Source: Pseudomonadota bacterium (GTDB lineage Bacteria; Pseudomonadota; Gammaproteobacteria; Steroidobacterales; Woeseiaceae). From it: a stretch of DNA of 38,537 nucleotides. This document shows, one piece after another, positions 1 to 7,497 of this stretch (its first letter is position 1; each line of letters begins with the position of its first letter). The notes under the pieces were generated by a model. That model did no database searches, was not told the DNA's origin, and saw nothing but the letters and a program-made list of their open reading frames with translations. Made by a program: the position numbers and the translations under genes. The stretch covers positions 1-38,537 of the forward strand of contig JACZTO010000018.1 in assembly GCA_022573655.1 (NCBI GenBank). Direction: 5' to 3'.

Positions 1-299
1 CGGATATCGTAACCATGCGGGAGGTTTGCTTCCATCTCAGCCCAATCAGGATTCGCCACCTCGAGAAGGTCTGTGAGGGTCTCGAAGTCACTCATGAGGT
101 GACTGGTCGCTGCCAGTAGGCCGTTGCATGCAACCTTCACCATCTCCAGGCGTTGGCTTGAATCTGGCTTTTTTTGCGCATTGTTTGCCAGCTCACGGAC
201 AAGATCAGCCCCGGCATCCGCTTGTCAAACATTGAGATGTATTCTGCCGAATAGTTCGACTACCTTCTGATCTTTGTCGATTGGTATTGCGTCTGTCAT
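1..299 (-). pseudogene. Small unknown gene with in-frame stop, cut by window edge
   Basis: Reading leftward from an ATG at 297-299, preceded by a good ribosome binding site (AAGGGG, 5 nt before the ATG), a frame opens with MTDAIPIDKDQKVVELFGRI. It meets a TGA at codon 25 (225-227). The same frame then continues open to the window edge, with protein-like composition (for example MVKVACNGLLAATSHLMSDF, then a stretch rich in Asp, Glu and Leu). I do not recognise the family. It lies downstream of the leader at 300-500, on the distal side of tRNA-Gly, so it probably belongs to the integrated element. It may be a pseudogene, a sequencing error, or a 24-residue leader peptide followed by a second gene. 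A functional TGA-encoded selenocysteine is unlikely, because the following residues show no redox motif. Confidence 0.4.
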
Positions 300-480
300 A
301 TCGTTCCCCTTATCGAAAGTGAAACCAGCAGGCACAAAAAAAGCGCGGTTGCCCGTCAAGACAATCACACCTCTTTATTCTGATAGCATTCCTATCAGCC
401 ATTGTCAGCACTCTGTTGCTGGTTTTGGTTAGAGCCTCAGGGGTGCTGGTACACCTTTGGGGCTCGTTTGTATTTATAGC
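300..480 (-). other. Candidate phage-type regulatory leader with short ORF
   Basis: This stretch sits between an extended -10 promoter and the ATG at 299. On the minus strand it holds an inverted repeat CTGATAG-N5-CTATCAG (about 383-401) and a GGTG/CACC arm around 440-453. A short frame ends at 310 with the peptide tail GQPRFFCACWFHFR; possible starts are GTG at 411 or ATG at 402. Short peptides ending in a similar GQPRFF-like way are, from memory, common in leader regions of P4-like satellite elements next to tRNA genes. That resemblance is inference. The longer frame up to 510 would begin upstream of the predicted transcription start, so it is less credible as a protein. No other gene is visible here. 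Confidence 0.3.
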
Positions 481-501
481 ACTGTGCAATTCCATGCGCA
501 A
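473..501 (-). promoter_or_regulatory. Extended -10 promoter of the element leader
   Basis: On the minus strand TTGCGC (501-496) is followed after 17 nt by TATAAA (478-473), which is preceded by TGC, giving an extended -10 (TGCTATAAA). The -35 matches the sigma-70 consensus at only three positions, but the extended -10 compensates. It points into the leader and the broken gene at 1-299. It lies just after the intrinsic terminator at 512-533, so it would restart transcription behind the tRNA transcript. Confidence 0.5.
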
Positions 502-511
502 AACACGCAAG

Positions 512-533
512 AAAAATGCCTCCGGGTGGAGGC
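512..533 (-). terminator. Intrinsic terminator after tRNA-Gly
   Basis: On the minus strand a perfect 6-bp stem GCCTCC / GGAGGC with loop ACCC is followed by ATTTTTC. It is well placed to end transcripts running out of uvrC-pgsA-tRNA-Gly before they enter the adjoining element. Confidence 0.7.
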
Positions 534-560
534 CGTGAATCGTTCAAACTAACATTCGTT

Positions 561-580
561 TTTCCGCATAATTTCCGCAT
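561..580. repeat. Tandem TTTCCGCAT direct repeats beside tRNA
   Basis: TTTCCGCAT occurs at 561-569 and again at 572-580, a spacing of 11 bp or one helical turn. It lies about 35 bp outside the encoded CCA of tRNA-Gly. Short phased repeats next to a tRNA 3' end resemble integrase or excisionase arm-type sites. No integrase gene lies within the window, so this role is inference. Confidence 0.3.
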
Positions 581-614
581 GAAATGGGCTGGAAAACCGT
601 AAGTCTTTGATTTA

Positions 615-690
615 TGGAGCGGGAAACCAGGTTCGAACTGGCGACCTCAACCTTGGCAAGGTTGCGCTCTACCAACTGAGCTATTCCCGC
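615..690 (-). tRNA. tRNA-Gly (GCC anticodon)
   Basis: The minus strand gives a complete 76-nt cloverleaf: acceptor strands GCGGGAA and TTCCCGC, a D-arm with AGCTCAGTTGGTAGAGC, an anticodon arm AACCTTGCCAAGGTT with GCC anticodon, a T-arm GCCAG-TTCGAAC-CTGGT, discriminator T and an encoded CCA at 615-617. It decodes GGC and GGU. It follows pgsA on the same strand, as in enterobacteria, where uvrC-pgsA is followed by Gly, Cys and Leu tRNAs. Here the Cys and Leu genes are missing and foreign-looking sequence begins instead, which fits an element inserted at the tRNA 3' end. Confidence 0.95.
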
Positions 691-731
691 GAAGGGCCGA
701 AAGTTTAGCCTCTGACAGGCTCCTGTCAAGG

Positions 732-1322
732 TCAAATCTCAGTCTTTGCCGAATTCGTATCATCCGGGTCGTGCTTTATGAAGGGCCATGCCGCCTTAAG
801 GTAAAAAATCATCGACCATATGGTCATTATAGCGGCCAGAACCAGCAGCACAAAACCGAGTTGGTAGACGGGAAATCCCATGAAGTCGTTGCGATAAATC
901 ATGAAGGCGATGCCAAACATCTGCAGCACAGTCTTGACCTTGCCGGCGACCGACACCCTGACATTCGCGCGCTCGCCAATCGTCGCCATCCATTCCCGCA
1001 GCGCTGAAACCGTGATTTCGCGCCCGATGATAATCATCGCGATCACGTCTTCAAACCAGCCGGACTCAGCCTGAACCAACATGACCAGCACTATGGACAC
1101 CATCAACTTGTCCGCAACCGGGTCCAGAAATTCGCCGAACCTTGATGTCTGGCCATAACGCCGGGCAACCCAGCCGTCAATGAAATCCGTGACCGCCGCG
1201 ATACCAAACAAGACCGCCGCTATTGGGCGCGCGTGCGGCATTGGGCTGTAGAAGCTGATAACCACTACCGGAATCGCTGCAATACGGAACAGCGTCAGCA
1301 GGTTCGCAAGATTAAGTTTCAA
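732..1322 (-). CDS. pgsA: CDP-diacylglycerol--glycerol-3-phosphate 3-phosphatidyltransferase
   Basis: PgsA makes phosphatidylglycerol phosphate from CDP-diacylglycerol and glycerol-3-phosphate at the inner membrane, the committed step to phosphatidylglycerol and cardiolipin. The 196-residue protein has the CDP-alcohol phosphotransferase signature DG-x2-AR-x8-G-x3-D-x3-D, seen as DGWVARRYGQTSRFGEFLDP with a following Asp at about residues 47-70. Hydrophobic segments flank it (for example near 14-40 and 145-175). The length is normal for the family. It lies 18 nt after uvrC and before tRNA-Gly on the same strand, the classic gammaproteobacterial order. The N-terminus KLNLANLLTLFRI is typical, so the start at 1322 is secure. 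Confidence 0.95.
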   Translation of the reverse strand: MKLNLANLLTLFRIAAIPVVVISFYSPMPHARPIAAVLFGIAAVTDFIDGWVARRYGQTSRFGEFLDPVADKLMVSIVLVMLVQAESGWFEDVIAMIIIGREITVSALREWMATIGERANVRVSVAGKVKTVLQMFGIAFMIYRNDFMGFPVYQLGFVLLVLAAIMTIWSMIFYLKAAWPFIKHDPDDTNSAKTEI

Positions 1323-1340
1323 TTGGCAACTCGGCGATTC

Positions 1341-3173
1341 TTATTGGTTATCAAGGTGCAGACTATTGTATATCGTTTCTGCCAGCGATCGGCCAATACC
1401 GCGCACTGCCACCAGATCGTCAATGCCTGCCGCGACAACCCCTTGCAGTCCGCCGAATTGACGCAGCAACTCGCGGCGTTTTTTGGGCCCCAGACCTGGA
1501 ATCTGCTCCAGACGTGACGTCCGCCGCGCCTTGGCGCGTCGCTGCCGGTGACCGGCAATCGCAAATCGATGCGCCTCATCGCGAATCTGCTGTATCAATA
1601 GCAATGCCGGCGAATCCGGCGGCACCGCGAGCGGCGTCTTGCTCCCTGGCCGAAACAGTTGTTCGCTGCCCGGCCTGCGCGCCCTGCCCTTGGCAACCGC
1701 AACCACTGTCAGCCAGTCGAGATCCAGTTCACGCAGTACTTTCATCGCTTCTGTAAGCTGACCTTTGCCACCGTCCACAAACAATACGTCAGGCATTGGC
1801 ACCTCGCCTTTCTTGATGCGTGCATAGCGTCGTTGCAATGCCTCCGCCATAGCGCCGTAGTCATCTCCTGCCGCGTCCGGACTCACATTGAATCGCCGGT
1901 AGTCACTCTTGAGTGCACCGGCCGTATTGAAAACCACACATGACGCGACGGTCGCTTCGCCGGACGTGTGGCTGACATCGAAGCACTCAAGCCGCTGCGG
2001 TGGCTCGTCGAGATTGAGCAACTCGCCGAGCGCCACAAACTGGCGGCGGATAGTCGCACTGCTGGCCACCTTGAGGTTCAATCCCTGTTCCGCGTTGGTT
2101 CTGGCCAATTCGAGCCAGCGCAGACGATCGCCCCGCACGCGTGACCGTATCGACACTTTACGGCCGATGCGCTCGCTCAGTTCCTGTTGCAACAATTCGC
2201 CGTCTTCAATTTCAACGTCAAGAACGATCTCTGCAGGAGCATCGCGACCCAGATAGTGTTGCGCCACAAACGCGTTCAAGATTTTCTGCTTGTCGGCCTC
2301 ACCTTGGAGACGCGGAAAATGGTCATGGCTGCCAATCACAGAGCCGTTGCGTATGAACATCACCGTCACGCAATGAATGGCAACGTTTGATGCGAAGCCG
2401 AGAATATCGAGATCCTTCTTGTCGGTCCGCTTGACGAACTGGCGCGCCTCGATATCTTTCAATTTTGCTATCTGATCGCGAATTCGCGCGGCCTGCTCGT
2501 AATCCTGGTCCGCGGATGCCTGCTCCATGCGCGTGATGAACGAATTCACGACGCTCCTGTTCCTGCCCTCAAGAAACAGGATGGCCGCATCGATATCCTT
2601 GCCATATTGCTGCGCGCCAATGAGATCTACACAGGGTGCCGAACAGCGTTTGATCTGGTACTGCAGGCACGGTCGAGTCCGGTTGCGAAAAAAGTTATCG
2701 TTACACGAGCGAATCATGAACAGTTTCTGCAGTTCGCTCAGCGTCTTTCTGACAGCACCCGTACTCGGATACGGCCCGAAGTAACGCCCCTTGCCACGTC
2801 GTGGGCCGCGATGAAACCTGAGACGAGGAAAGGCATGCTCGGTGGACGCGTAAATATACGGATAGCTCTTGTCATCTCTGAGCAAAATATTGAAGCGCGG
2901 CTTGTGCTCCTTGATGAGGCTGTATTCAAGCAGCAGTGCCTCCGCCTCTGTATTTGCGACAGTGACCTCTACGTAGCTCACCTTCTTCATCATCGCCAGC
3001 GTTTTCGGTGCCGCTTTCGCGCGATGAAAATAACTGCTGACGCGCTTTTTCAGGTCGCGTGCCTTGCCGACATAAATGACCTTGTGTTTGGCGTCGATCA
3101 TGCGATAGACGCCCGGCCTGTGCGTCAGGCCGCGCAGAAAAGATTGAACCTCAAATTTCGCTGTGTCACTCAC
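1341..3173 (-). CDS. uvrC: Excinuclease ABC subunit C
   Basis: UvrC makes both incisions around a lesion in nucleotide excision repair after UvrA and UvrB load. Domains in order: an N-terminal GIY-YIG nuclease (PGVYRM near residue 20 and YVGKARDLKKR near 37-48), a UVR/UvrB-binding helix pair around 200-240, an RNase H-like C-terminal nuclease (FDVSHTSGEATVASCVVF and VDGGKGQL), and tandem helix-hairpin-helix motifs at the end (IPGLGPKKRRELL, VRGIGRSLAETI). I chose the GTG at 3171-3173 because VSDTAKF aligns with the start of E. coli UvrC and gives 610 residues, the usual length. An upstream start at 3209 would add twelve unlikely residues. The GTG start lies inside the 3' end of the uracil-DNA glycosylase gene (8-nt overlap), so the two repair genes are probably translationally coupled. 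Confidence 0.96.
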   Translation of the reverse strand: MSDTAKFEVQSFLRGLTHRPGVYRMIDAKHKVIYVGKARDLKKRVSSYFHRAKAAPKTLAMMKKVSYVEVTVANTEAEALLLEYSLIKEHKPRFNILLRDDKSYPYIYASTEHAFPRLRFHRGPRRGKGRYFGPYPSTGAVRKTLSELQKLFMIRSCNDNFFRNRTRPCLQYQIKRCSAPCVDLIGAQQYGKDIDAAILFLEGRNRSVVNSFITRMEQASADQDYEQAARIRDQIAKLKDIEARQFVKRTDKKDLDILGFASNVAIHCVTVMFIRNGSVIGSHDHFPRLQGEADKQKILNAFVAQHYLGRDAPAEIVLDVEIEDGELLQQELSERIGRKVSIRSRVRGDRLRWLELARTNAEQGLNLKVASSATIRRQFVALGELLNLDEPPQRLECFDVSHTSGEATVASCVVFNTAGALKSDYRRFNVSPDAAGDDYGAMAEALQRRYARIKKGEVPMPDVLFVDGGKGQLTEAMKVLRELDLDWLTVVAVAKGRARRPGSEQLFRPGSKTPLAVPPDSPALLLIQQIRDEAHRFAIAGHRQRRAKARRTSRLEQIPGLGPKKRRELLRQFGGLQGVVAAGIDDLVAVRGIGRSLAETIYNSLHLDNQ

Positions 3174-3816
3174 CGCGCTGGTTATCCAGTAACTCCCGCG
3201 CCGTCGCAAATACCGCGTCGAACATTGCTTCGGTCAGTCTCCGCGTATTCGTGTTGTAACGACTGCAGTGGTAGGAGTCGAGCAAATGAAAATTCTCCAG
3301 GTCGTGCAGCGCTGCATGTCCAAATTTGTAGTCTGCCTGCCGCAAGCCCAGCGCCTTGATGATCGCTCGGTGCGCGATGCCGCCTAGCGCCATCACCACA
3401 GCATCGCCCGGCATTTGCGCGAGTTCATTGGCAAGAAATCGATTGCAGGTATTGATCTCAGCGCCAATTGGCTTGTTGTCGGGTGGCAAACACTTCACCG
3501 CGTTGGTAATGCGGCAATCAATCAACCGCAGGTCATCGTCGGCCGTATCGGAATGATCGTGAGTGCTGAAGCCATGCTTGTGCAACACTTGATACAGCAA
3601 GATTCCCGCATGGTCGCCGGTGAACGGGCGCCCCGTACGATTCGCGCCGTGCATCCCCGGGGCGAGACCTACAATCAGGAAACGGGCGTCGGGCGCGCCA
3701 AACGGCGCCACCGGCCTGGAGTAATAATTCGGATAACGCTCCCTGACGTCATCAAGAAACGCTGCCAGCCGGGGACAGTCGCGACACTCCTGGTCAAATA
3801 TCAATGAATCGGGCAA
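3166..3816 (-). CDS. Family 5 uracil-DNA glycosylase (UdgB type)
   Basis: This enzyme removes uracil and related deaminated bases from DNA to start base excision repair. The 216-residue protein has motif A as GLAPGMHGANRTGRPFTGD (about residues 50-68) and a C-terminal motif around HCSRYNTNTRRLT. These are typical of family 5, which has no catalytic Asp/Asn in motif A. Several cysteines (for example CRDC near the N-terminus and one before a conserved Lys-Cys) may bind the iron-sulphur cluster usual for families 4 and 5. The start is a TTG at 3814-3816, five nt after the icd stop. It sits between icd and uvrC on one strand. Family assignment is good; substrate range cannot be read from sequence. 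Confidence 0.88.
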   Translation of the reverse strand: MPDSLIFDQECRDCPRLAAFLDDVRERYPNYYSRPVAPFGAPDARFLIVGLAPGMHGANRTGRPFTGDHAGILLYQVLHKHGFSTHDHSDTADDDLRLIDCRITNAVKCLPPDNKPIGAEINTCNRFLANELAQMPGDAVVMALGGIAHRAIIKALGLRQADYKFGHAALHDLENFHLLDSYHCSRYNTNTRRLTEAMFDAVFATARELLDNQRGE

Positions 3817-3821
3817 ATGCG

Positions 3822-5162
3822 TCAGTCATCCATATGACGAATAATGGCCTCACCGAAGCCACGGGTGCCGACCAACGTTGCACCCGGAACCATCTGATCG
3901 AGTTCCAGTTCAACTTCTTTTTTGTCATGTGGTTTGTCCTTGCGTATCGGTTGTTGGATCGCGGTGCGCAGACGCGCAAGGTCGAATGTAAGTTCGCCGT
4001 TGGCAATCGTATTGGCAACACCTTTGAGTACCAGATCCGTCGCCTCGTCCCAGCCGATGTAACGCAGCATCATCGCGGCCGACAGAATGAGTGAGCCCGG
4101 GTTGACCCTATCCTTACCCGCAAACCCCGGTGCAGTGCCGTGCGTCGCTTCGAATACGCCTATCGCGTCGCCGAGGTTTGCTCCAGGCGCGATACCGATG
4201 CCTCCGACCTGCGCTGCAAGTGCATCCGAAATGTAGTCGCCATTGAGGTTTAAAGTCGCGATGACATCAAAGTCTTCGGGCCTCAGGAGAATCTGTTGCA
4301 GGAAGTTGTCGGCGATGACGTCCTTTATGACAATCTCGCGACCCGTCTTCGGATTCTTAAACGACAGCCACGGGCCGTCGCCAATTTTTTTCGCACCAAA
4401 TTCGCTGCTTGCAACGTCGTAACCCCACTGGCAGAACGCGCCCTCGGTGTATTTCATGATGTTGCCCTTGTGCACCAGTGTCACTGAACCATCGTCGCGA
4501 TCAATACAGTGCTGGATGGCCTTGCGAATCAGTCGTTCGGAGCCTTCCCGCGACACTGGCTTGATGCCGATCCCTGAACTCGCCGGGAAACGTATGTTGG
4601 TTACACCCAGTTCGGACTGCAGAAAGTGAATCAGCTTCTGTACTTCTTCAGAACCCGTTGGGAACTCGATGCCCGCGTAGATGTCCTCGGTATTTTCACG
4701 AAACACCGTCATACTGACGAGGTCTGACTGCAACATCGGCGTCTGCACGCCCGGGAAGTACTGAATCGGGCGCACACAGGCATACAGATCGAGCGTCTGG
4801 CGAATAGCGACATTCAGTGAACGAATTCCGCCACCGGTCGGTGTTGTGAGCGGGCCCTTGATCGATACCAGGTATTTTCGGAAGGCGTGCAGAGTTTCTT
4901 CCGGCAAGTATTCGTTTTCACCGTAGATTTCTATTGCCTTCTCACCGGCAAAGATCTGCATCCATTTGACTGCGCGTTCGTCGCCATACGCTTTCTTGAC
5001 GGCCGCGTTGACAACATTGAGCATCACCGGCGTAACGTCGATACCAATTCCATCGCCTACGATGTACGGAATGATGGGAAAGTCCGGCACATTCAGGCTA
5101 TGGTCCGGATTTGCAGTGATGGGCACGCCGTCGGCGGGTACATCAATATGATCGTAATGCAT
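3822..5162 (-). CDS. icd: Isocitrate dehydrogenase
   Basis: This TCA enzyme oxidatively decarboxylates isocitrate to 2-oxoglutarate. The 446-residue protein keeps the substrate-binding run [14 protein letters not shown], with Ser115 matching the phosphorylated Ser113 of E. coli, and the metal-binding [17 protein letters not shown] region. At the cofactor site, positions equal to E. coli Lys344 and Tyr345 are Gly346 and Phe347, and Tyr391 is Phe393; Val351 and Arg395 are kept. NADP preference is therefore less certain than usual. A charged insert of about 24-26 residues (around 399-424, with [16 protein letters not shown]) lengthens the C-terminus relative to the 416-residue E. coli enzyme. 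It is divergent from rluE. The ribosome binding site before ATG 5160-5162 is weak. Confidence 0.95.
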   Translation of the reverse strand: MHYDHIDVPADGVPITANPDHSLNVPDFPIIPYIVGDGIGIDVTPVMLNVVNAAVKKAYGDERAVKWMQIFAGEKAIEIYGENEYLPEETLHAFRKYLVSIKGPLTTPTGGGIRSLNVAIRQTLDLYACVRPIQYFPGVQTPMLQSDLVSMTVFRENTEDIYAGIEFPTGSEEVQKLIHFLQSELGVTNIRFPASSGIGIKPVSREGSERLIRKAIQHCIDRDDGSVTLVHKGNIMKYTEGAFCQWGYDVASSEFGAKKIGDGPWLSFKNPKTGREIVIKDVIADNFLQQILLRPEDFDVIATLNLNGDYISDALAAQVGGIGIAPGANLGDAIGVFEATHGTAPGFAGKDRVNPGSLILSAAMMLRYIGWDEATDLVLKGVANTIANGELTFDLARLRTAIQQPIRKDKPHDKKEVELELDQMVPGATLVGTRGFGEAIIRHMDD

Positions 5163-5221
5163 GGTGGGTCCAGAGGGCCGCGAAAGGCGTGCATTGTACA
5201 GTTCGCCGAGGACGACAAGTA

Positions 5222-5788
5222 GTGCTGATACTTCTCAACAAGCCCAACCGCGTGCTGTGCCAGTTTCGCGATCCAGATGGGCGCCCGGTACTCAAGGACT
5301 TCATCGACACGCCCAATGTATATCCGGCCGGGCGGCTGGATTTCGACAGTGAGGGCTTGCTCTGCCTGACCGATGATGGCCGTTTGCAGGCCAAAATCAG
5401 CCAGCCGAAATCAAATATCAAGAAACGTTACTGGGCCCAGGTAGAAGGCAGTCCGAACGATGCTCAACTTGAAGAACTGGTTCGTGGCGTGAAACTCAAA
5501 GATGGTGTTGCCAAAGCCATTGCGGCCACGATCATAGACCCGTCTGACCGCATTTGGGAGCGGGATCCACCCATACGTGTGCGCACCGAGATTCCGGATA
5601 CCTGGATAGAAGTCACACTGTCGCAGGGGCGAAATCGGCAAGTACGGCGCATGACGGCGGCAGTCGGTTTGCCGACCTTGCGGCTCATTCGTTACTCGAT
5701 AGGGCCATGGACTCTGGACGGCCTCGCGCCCGGCGAGACCCGGGAAATCTCGAATACTGATGCGTGGAAACAGATAGGGGGACAGTGA
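5222..5788 (+). CDS. rluE: 23S rRNA pseudouridine(2457) synthase RluE
   Basis: RluE converts U2457 of 23S rRNA (E. coli numbering) to pseudouridine. The catalytic motif [11 protein letters not shown], holding the nucleophilic Asp, is clear near residue 37. Downstream are KRYWAQVEG, the [13 protein letters not shown] motif and TLRLIRY, all typical of the RsuA/RluE branch. There is no S4 domain, as in E. coli RluE. I chose the GTG at 5222, which has GAGGA nine nt upstream and begins just before LILLNKP; a GTG at 5189 would add eleven residues. The last codons and the stop lie within an intergenic repeat (5771-5796), so the C-terminal Gln-Ile-Gly-Gly-Gln is repeat-derived. Confidence 0.9.
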   Translation: MLILLNKPNRVLCQFRDPDGRPVLKDFIDTPNVYPAGRLDFDSEGLLCLTDDGRLQAKISQPKSNIKKRYWAQVEGSPNDAQLEELVRGVKLKDGVAKAIAATIIDPSDRIWERDPPIRVRTEIPDTWIEVTLSQGRNRQVRRMTAAVGLPTLRLIRYSIGPWTLDGLAPGETREISNTDAWKQIGGQ

Positions 5789-5848
5789 CCCTAACTGGGG
5801 GGACAGTGACCCTAACTCCCAGAGTTAGGGTCACTGTCCCCCTATCTG
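5771..5848. repeat. REP-like repeat cluster forming a hairpin between convergent genes
   Basis: A unit of the form GGGGGACAGTGACCCTAACT appears at 5777-5796, again at 5798-5817 and inverted at 5823-5842. The outer arms 5771-5796 and 5823-5848 are a perfect 26-bp inverted repeat, and the second copy pairs with the inverted one across a CCA loop at 5819-5821. The unit resembles short palindromic sequences mobilised by REP-associated tyrosine transposases (RAYTs) in gammaproteobacteria; that is recall, not a search. It begins inside rluE, supplies its stop codon and ends three nt from the DAHP synthase stop. The strong hairpin may serve both genes as a bidirectional terminator, though no long T-run follows. 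Confidence 0.8.
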
Positions 5849-5851
5849 CCG

Positions 5852-7204
5852 CTACGGTTTATTAAGGCCCGCAATGCGCATGGCAACTTCCATGGCCTGC
5901 TCGTAATTCAGCCGCGGGTCAACGGTCGACTTATACGCTCGTGCAAGGTCGGCATCAGTCAGTCCACGCGCCCCGCCGGTGCACTCCGTTACATTCTCTC
6001 CGGTTAACTCCAGGTGTACGCCACCCAGATGGCTCCCCATCGACTTGTGCACACGAAATGCGGATTCGAGCTCCGCAACAATGTTTTCAAAACGCCGCGT
6101 CTTGGTGCCATCCGCGGTGCTTTCGGTATTGCCGTGCATCGGATCACACACCCACAAGACGGGTGACCCTACTTCTCGCGCCGCCGTGATCATCTCTGGC
6201 AGGCGTTCTTCGATGGATTTGGCGCCATAGCGATGAATCAACGTCAGGCGTCCCGGTTCATTATTCGGATTCAAAACCCGGATAAGATCCTGCAACCATT
6301 CGCGCGTCATGCCCGGACCAATTTTGACACCCACCGGATTCGCGATGCCACGAAAATACTCAATGTGCGCACCATCAATCTGTGCGGTACGCATGCCGAT
6401 CCAGGGAAAATGGGTGGTCAGGTTGTACCAGCGCTCGCGACGGTCCAGGTAACGGGTTTGAGCCTGTTCGTAGTGCAGATGCAGACCTTCGTGCGCGGCA
6501 TAAATGTCCGCACGCTGCGTGTGGTGGAACTGGCGCCCCGACACAGTTTCGAGAAAATCGAGCGAATCGGAAATCGATGCAACTATAGAATGATATTCAG
6601 CGGCTGCGGGTGAGTGCGCAACCCATCCCAGGTCCCAGTACTCGGGATGGTGCAGATCTGCAAAGCCACCATCGATCAGTGAGCGCACGAAGTTCAATGT
6701 CAAAGCCGAACGTTCGTAGCCGCGCAGGATTTTCTGCGGGTCCGGTATGCGCTCATCGGCAGTGAAGCCGGCGCGATTTATAAGATCACCACGAAAGCTC
6801 GGCAGCGTCGTGCCGTCACGAGTTTCAGTGTCGGCAGAACGTGGCTTCGCGTACTGCCCCGCCATGCGACCGATCCTGACCACGGGTTTCTTGAGCCCGT
6901 AGATCATGACGAGGCTCATTTGCAGCAGAATTTTGAGTTTCGCGACGATATTTTCCGACGTGCACTCATCAAAGGTTTCGGCGCAGTCGCCACCTTGCAA
7001 AACGAACGCCTCACCACGCTGCGCCTGGGCGATAAGTTCCTTGAGAGCGTCGACTTCCCAGGACGTCGTTATCGGCGGCAGCCTGGCAAGTTCCGCAACG
7101 ACTCGATCCAACTCCGCCTTGTCAGGATAAGAGGCCTGCTGCAAAGCTGTCAGACTCTGCCAACTCGCGGGATGCCAATCGATTTTGGGTATTGATCTGG
7201 TCAC
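5852..7204 (-). CDS. Class II 3-deoxy-7-phosphoheptulonate (DAHP) synthase
   Basis: The enzyme condenses phosphoenolpyruvate with erythrose-4-phosphate, the first step of the shikimate pathway. The sequence is the plant-type (class II) family: WHPASWQSL near the N-terminus, FVLQGGDCAETFDEC with the conserved metal-site Cys, RIGRMAGQYAKPRS, the LIHRYGAKSIEERLP region, and CDPMHGNTES followed by GGVHLELTGENVTECTGG near the end. A GTG at 7202-7204 gives 450 residues, the usual length. A TTG at 7255 would add 17 residues with no clear ribosome site. It is convergent with rluE across the repeat hairpin. The 293 bases to the next gene hold no further ORF I can support. Confidence 0.93.
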   Translation of the reverse strand: MTRSIPKIDWHPASWQSLTALQQASYPDKAELDRVVAELARLPPITTSWEVDALKELIAQAQRGEAFVLQGGDCAETFDECTSENIVAKLKILLQMSLVMIYGLKKPVVRIGRMAGQYAKPRSADTETRDGTTLPSFRGDLINRAGFTADERIPDPQKILRGYERSALTLNFVRSLIDGGFADLHHPEYWDLGWVAHSPAAAEYHSIVASISDSLDFLETVSGRQFHHTQRADIYAAHEGLHLHYEQAQTRYLDRRERWYNLTTHFPWIGMRTAQIDGAHIEYFRGIANPVGVKIGPGMTREWLQDLIRVLNPNNEPGRLTLIHRYGAKSIEERLPEMITAAREVGSPVLWVCDPMHGNTESTADGTKTRRFENIVAELESAFRVHKSMGSHLGGVHLELTGENVTECTGGARGLTDADLARAYKSTVDPRLNYEQAMEVAMRIAGLNKP

Positions 7205-7497
7205 GTTGTCAATTCGTCTCTTAAGGTTTATCCGGCCTGTTCGCCGTAGATACAATGCGAACTATGCCATGTCGTATCGCAGGGCTCAAAAGTTTCTTAT
7301 GTAATCAAAGGTTTAGACAGCTTACCTGAGCTTATTTCAGGGTTCCCGGCGCTGATCGCGCAACGCCCTCCATGGTGTCGACAATTTTCGCCTTTCACAT
7401 CCTGTACGAAGTGTGGAAAGGCGTCACCGAGATTGGCACAATGCGCGCCACATATCCGTCATCCTTCGGCGATTTTTGGATTTTTTTTGAGGTTTTC

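Noticed and set aside
225-227. Selenocysteine codon in the small left-edge gene
   Set aside because: No neighbouring redox motif or downstream stem with a SECIS-like shape was apparent; mutation or leader peptide is simpler.
544-735. 63-residue minus-strand ORF containing GIAQLVERNLAKVEVASSNL
   Set aside because: It is a translation of the tRNA-Gly gene itself, a well-known false ORF.
2607-3359. 250-residue plus-strand ORF antisense to uvrC and the uracil glycosylase
   Set aside because: Shadow of two confidently identified repair genes.
7437-7455. TTGGCACAATGCG as a sigma-54 promoter
   Set aside because: The -24-like TGGCAC is present but the -12 element at the required spacing (TTGCA) is not.
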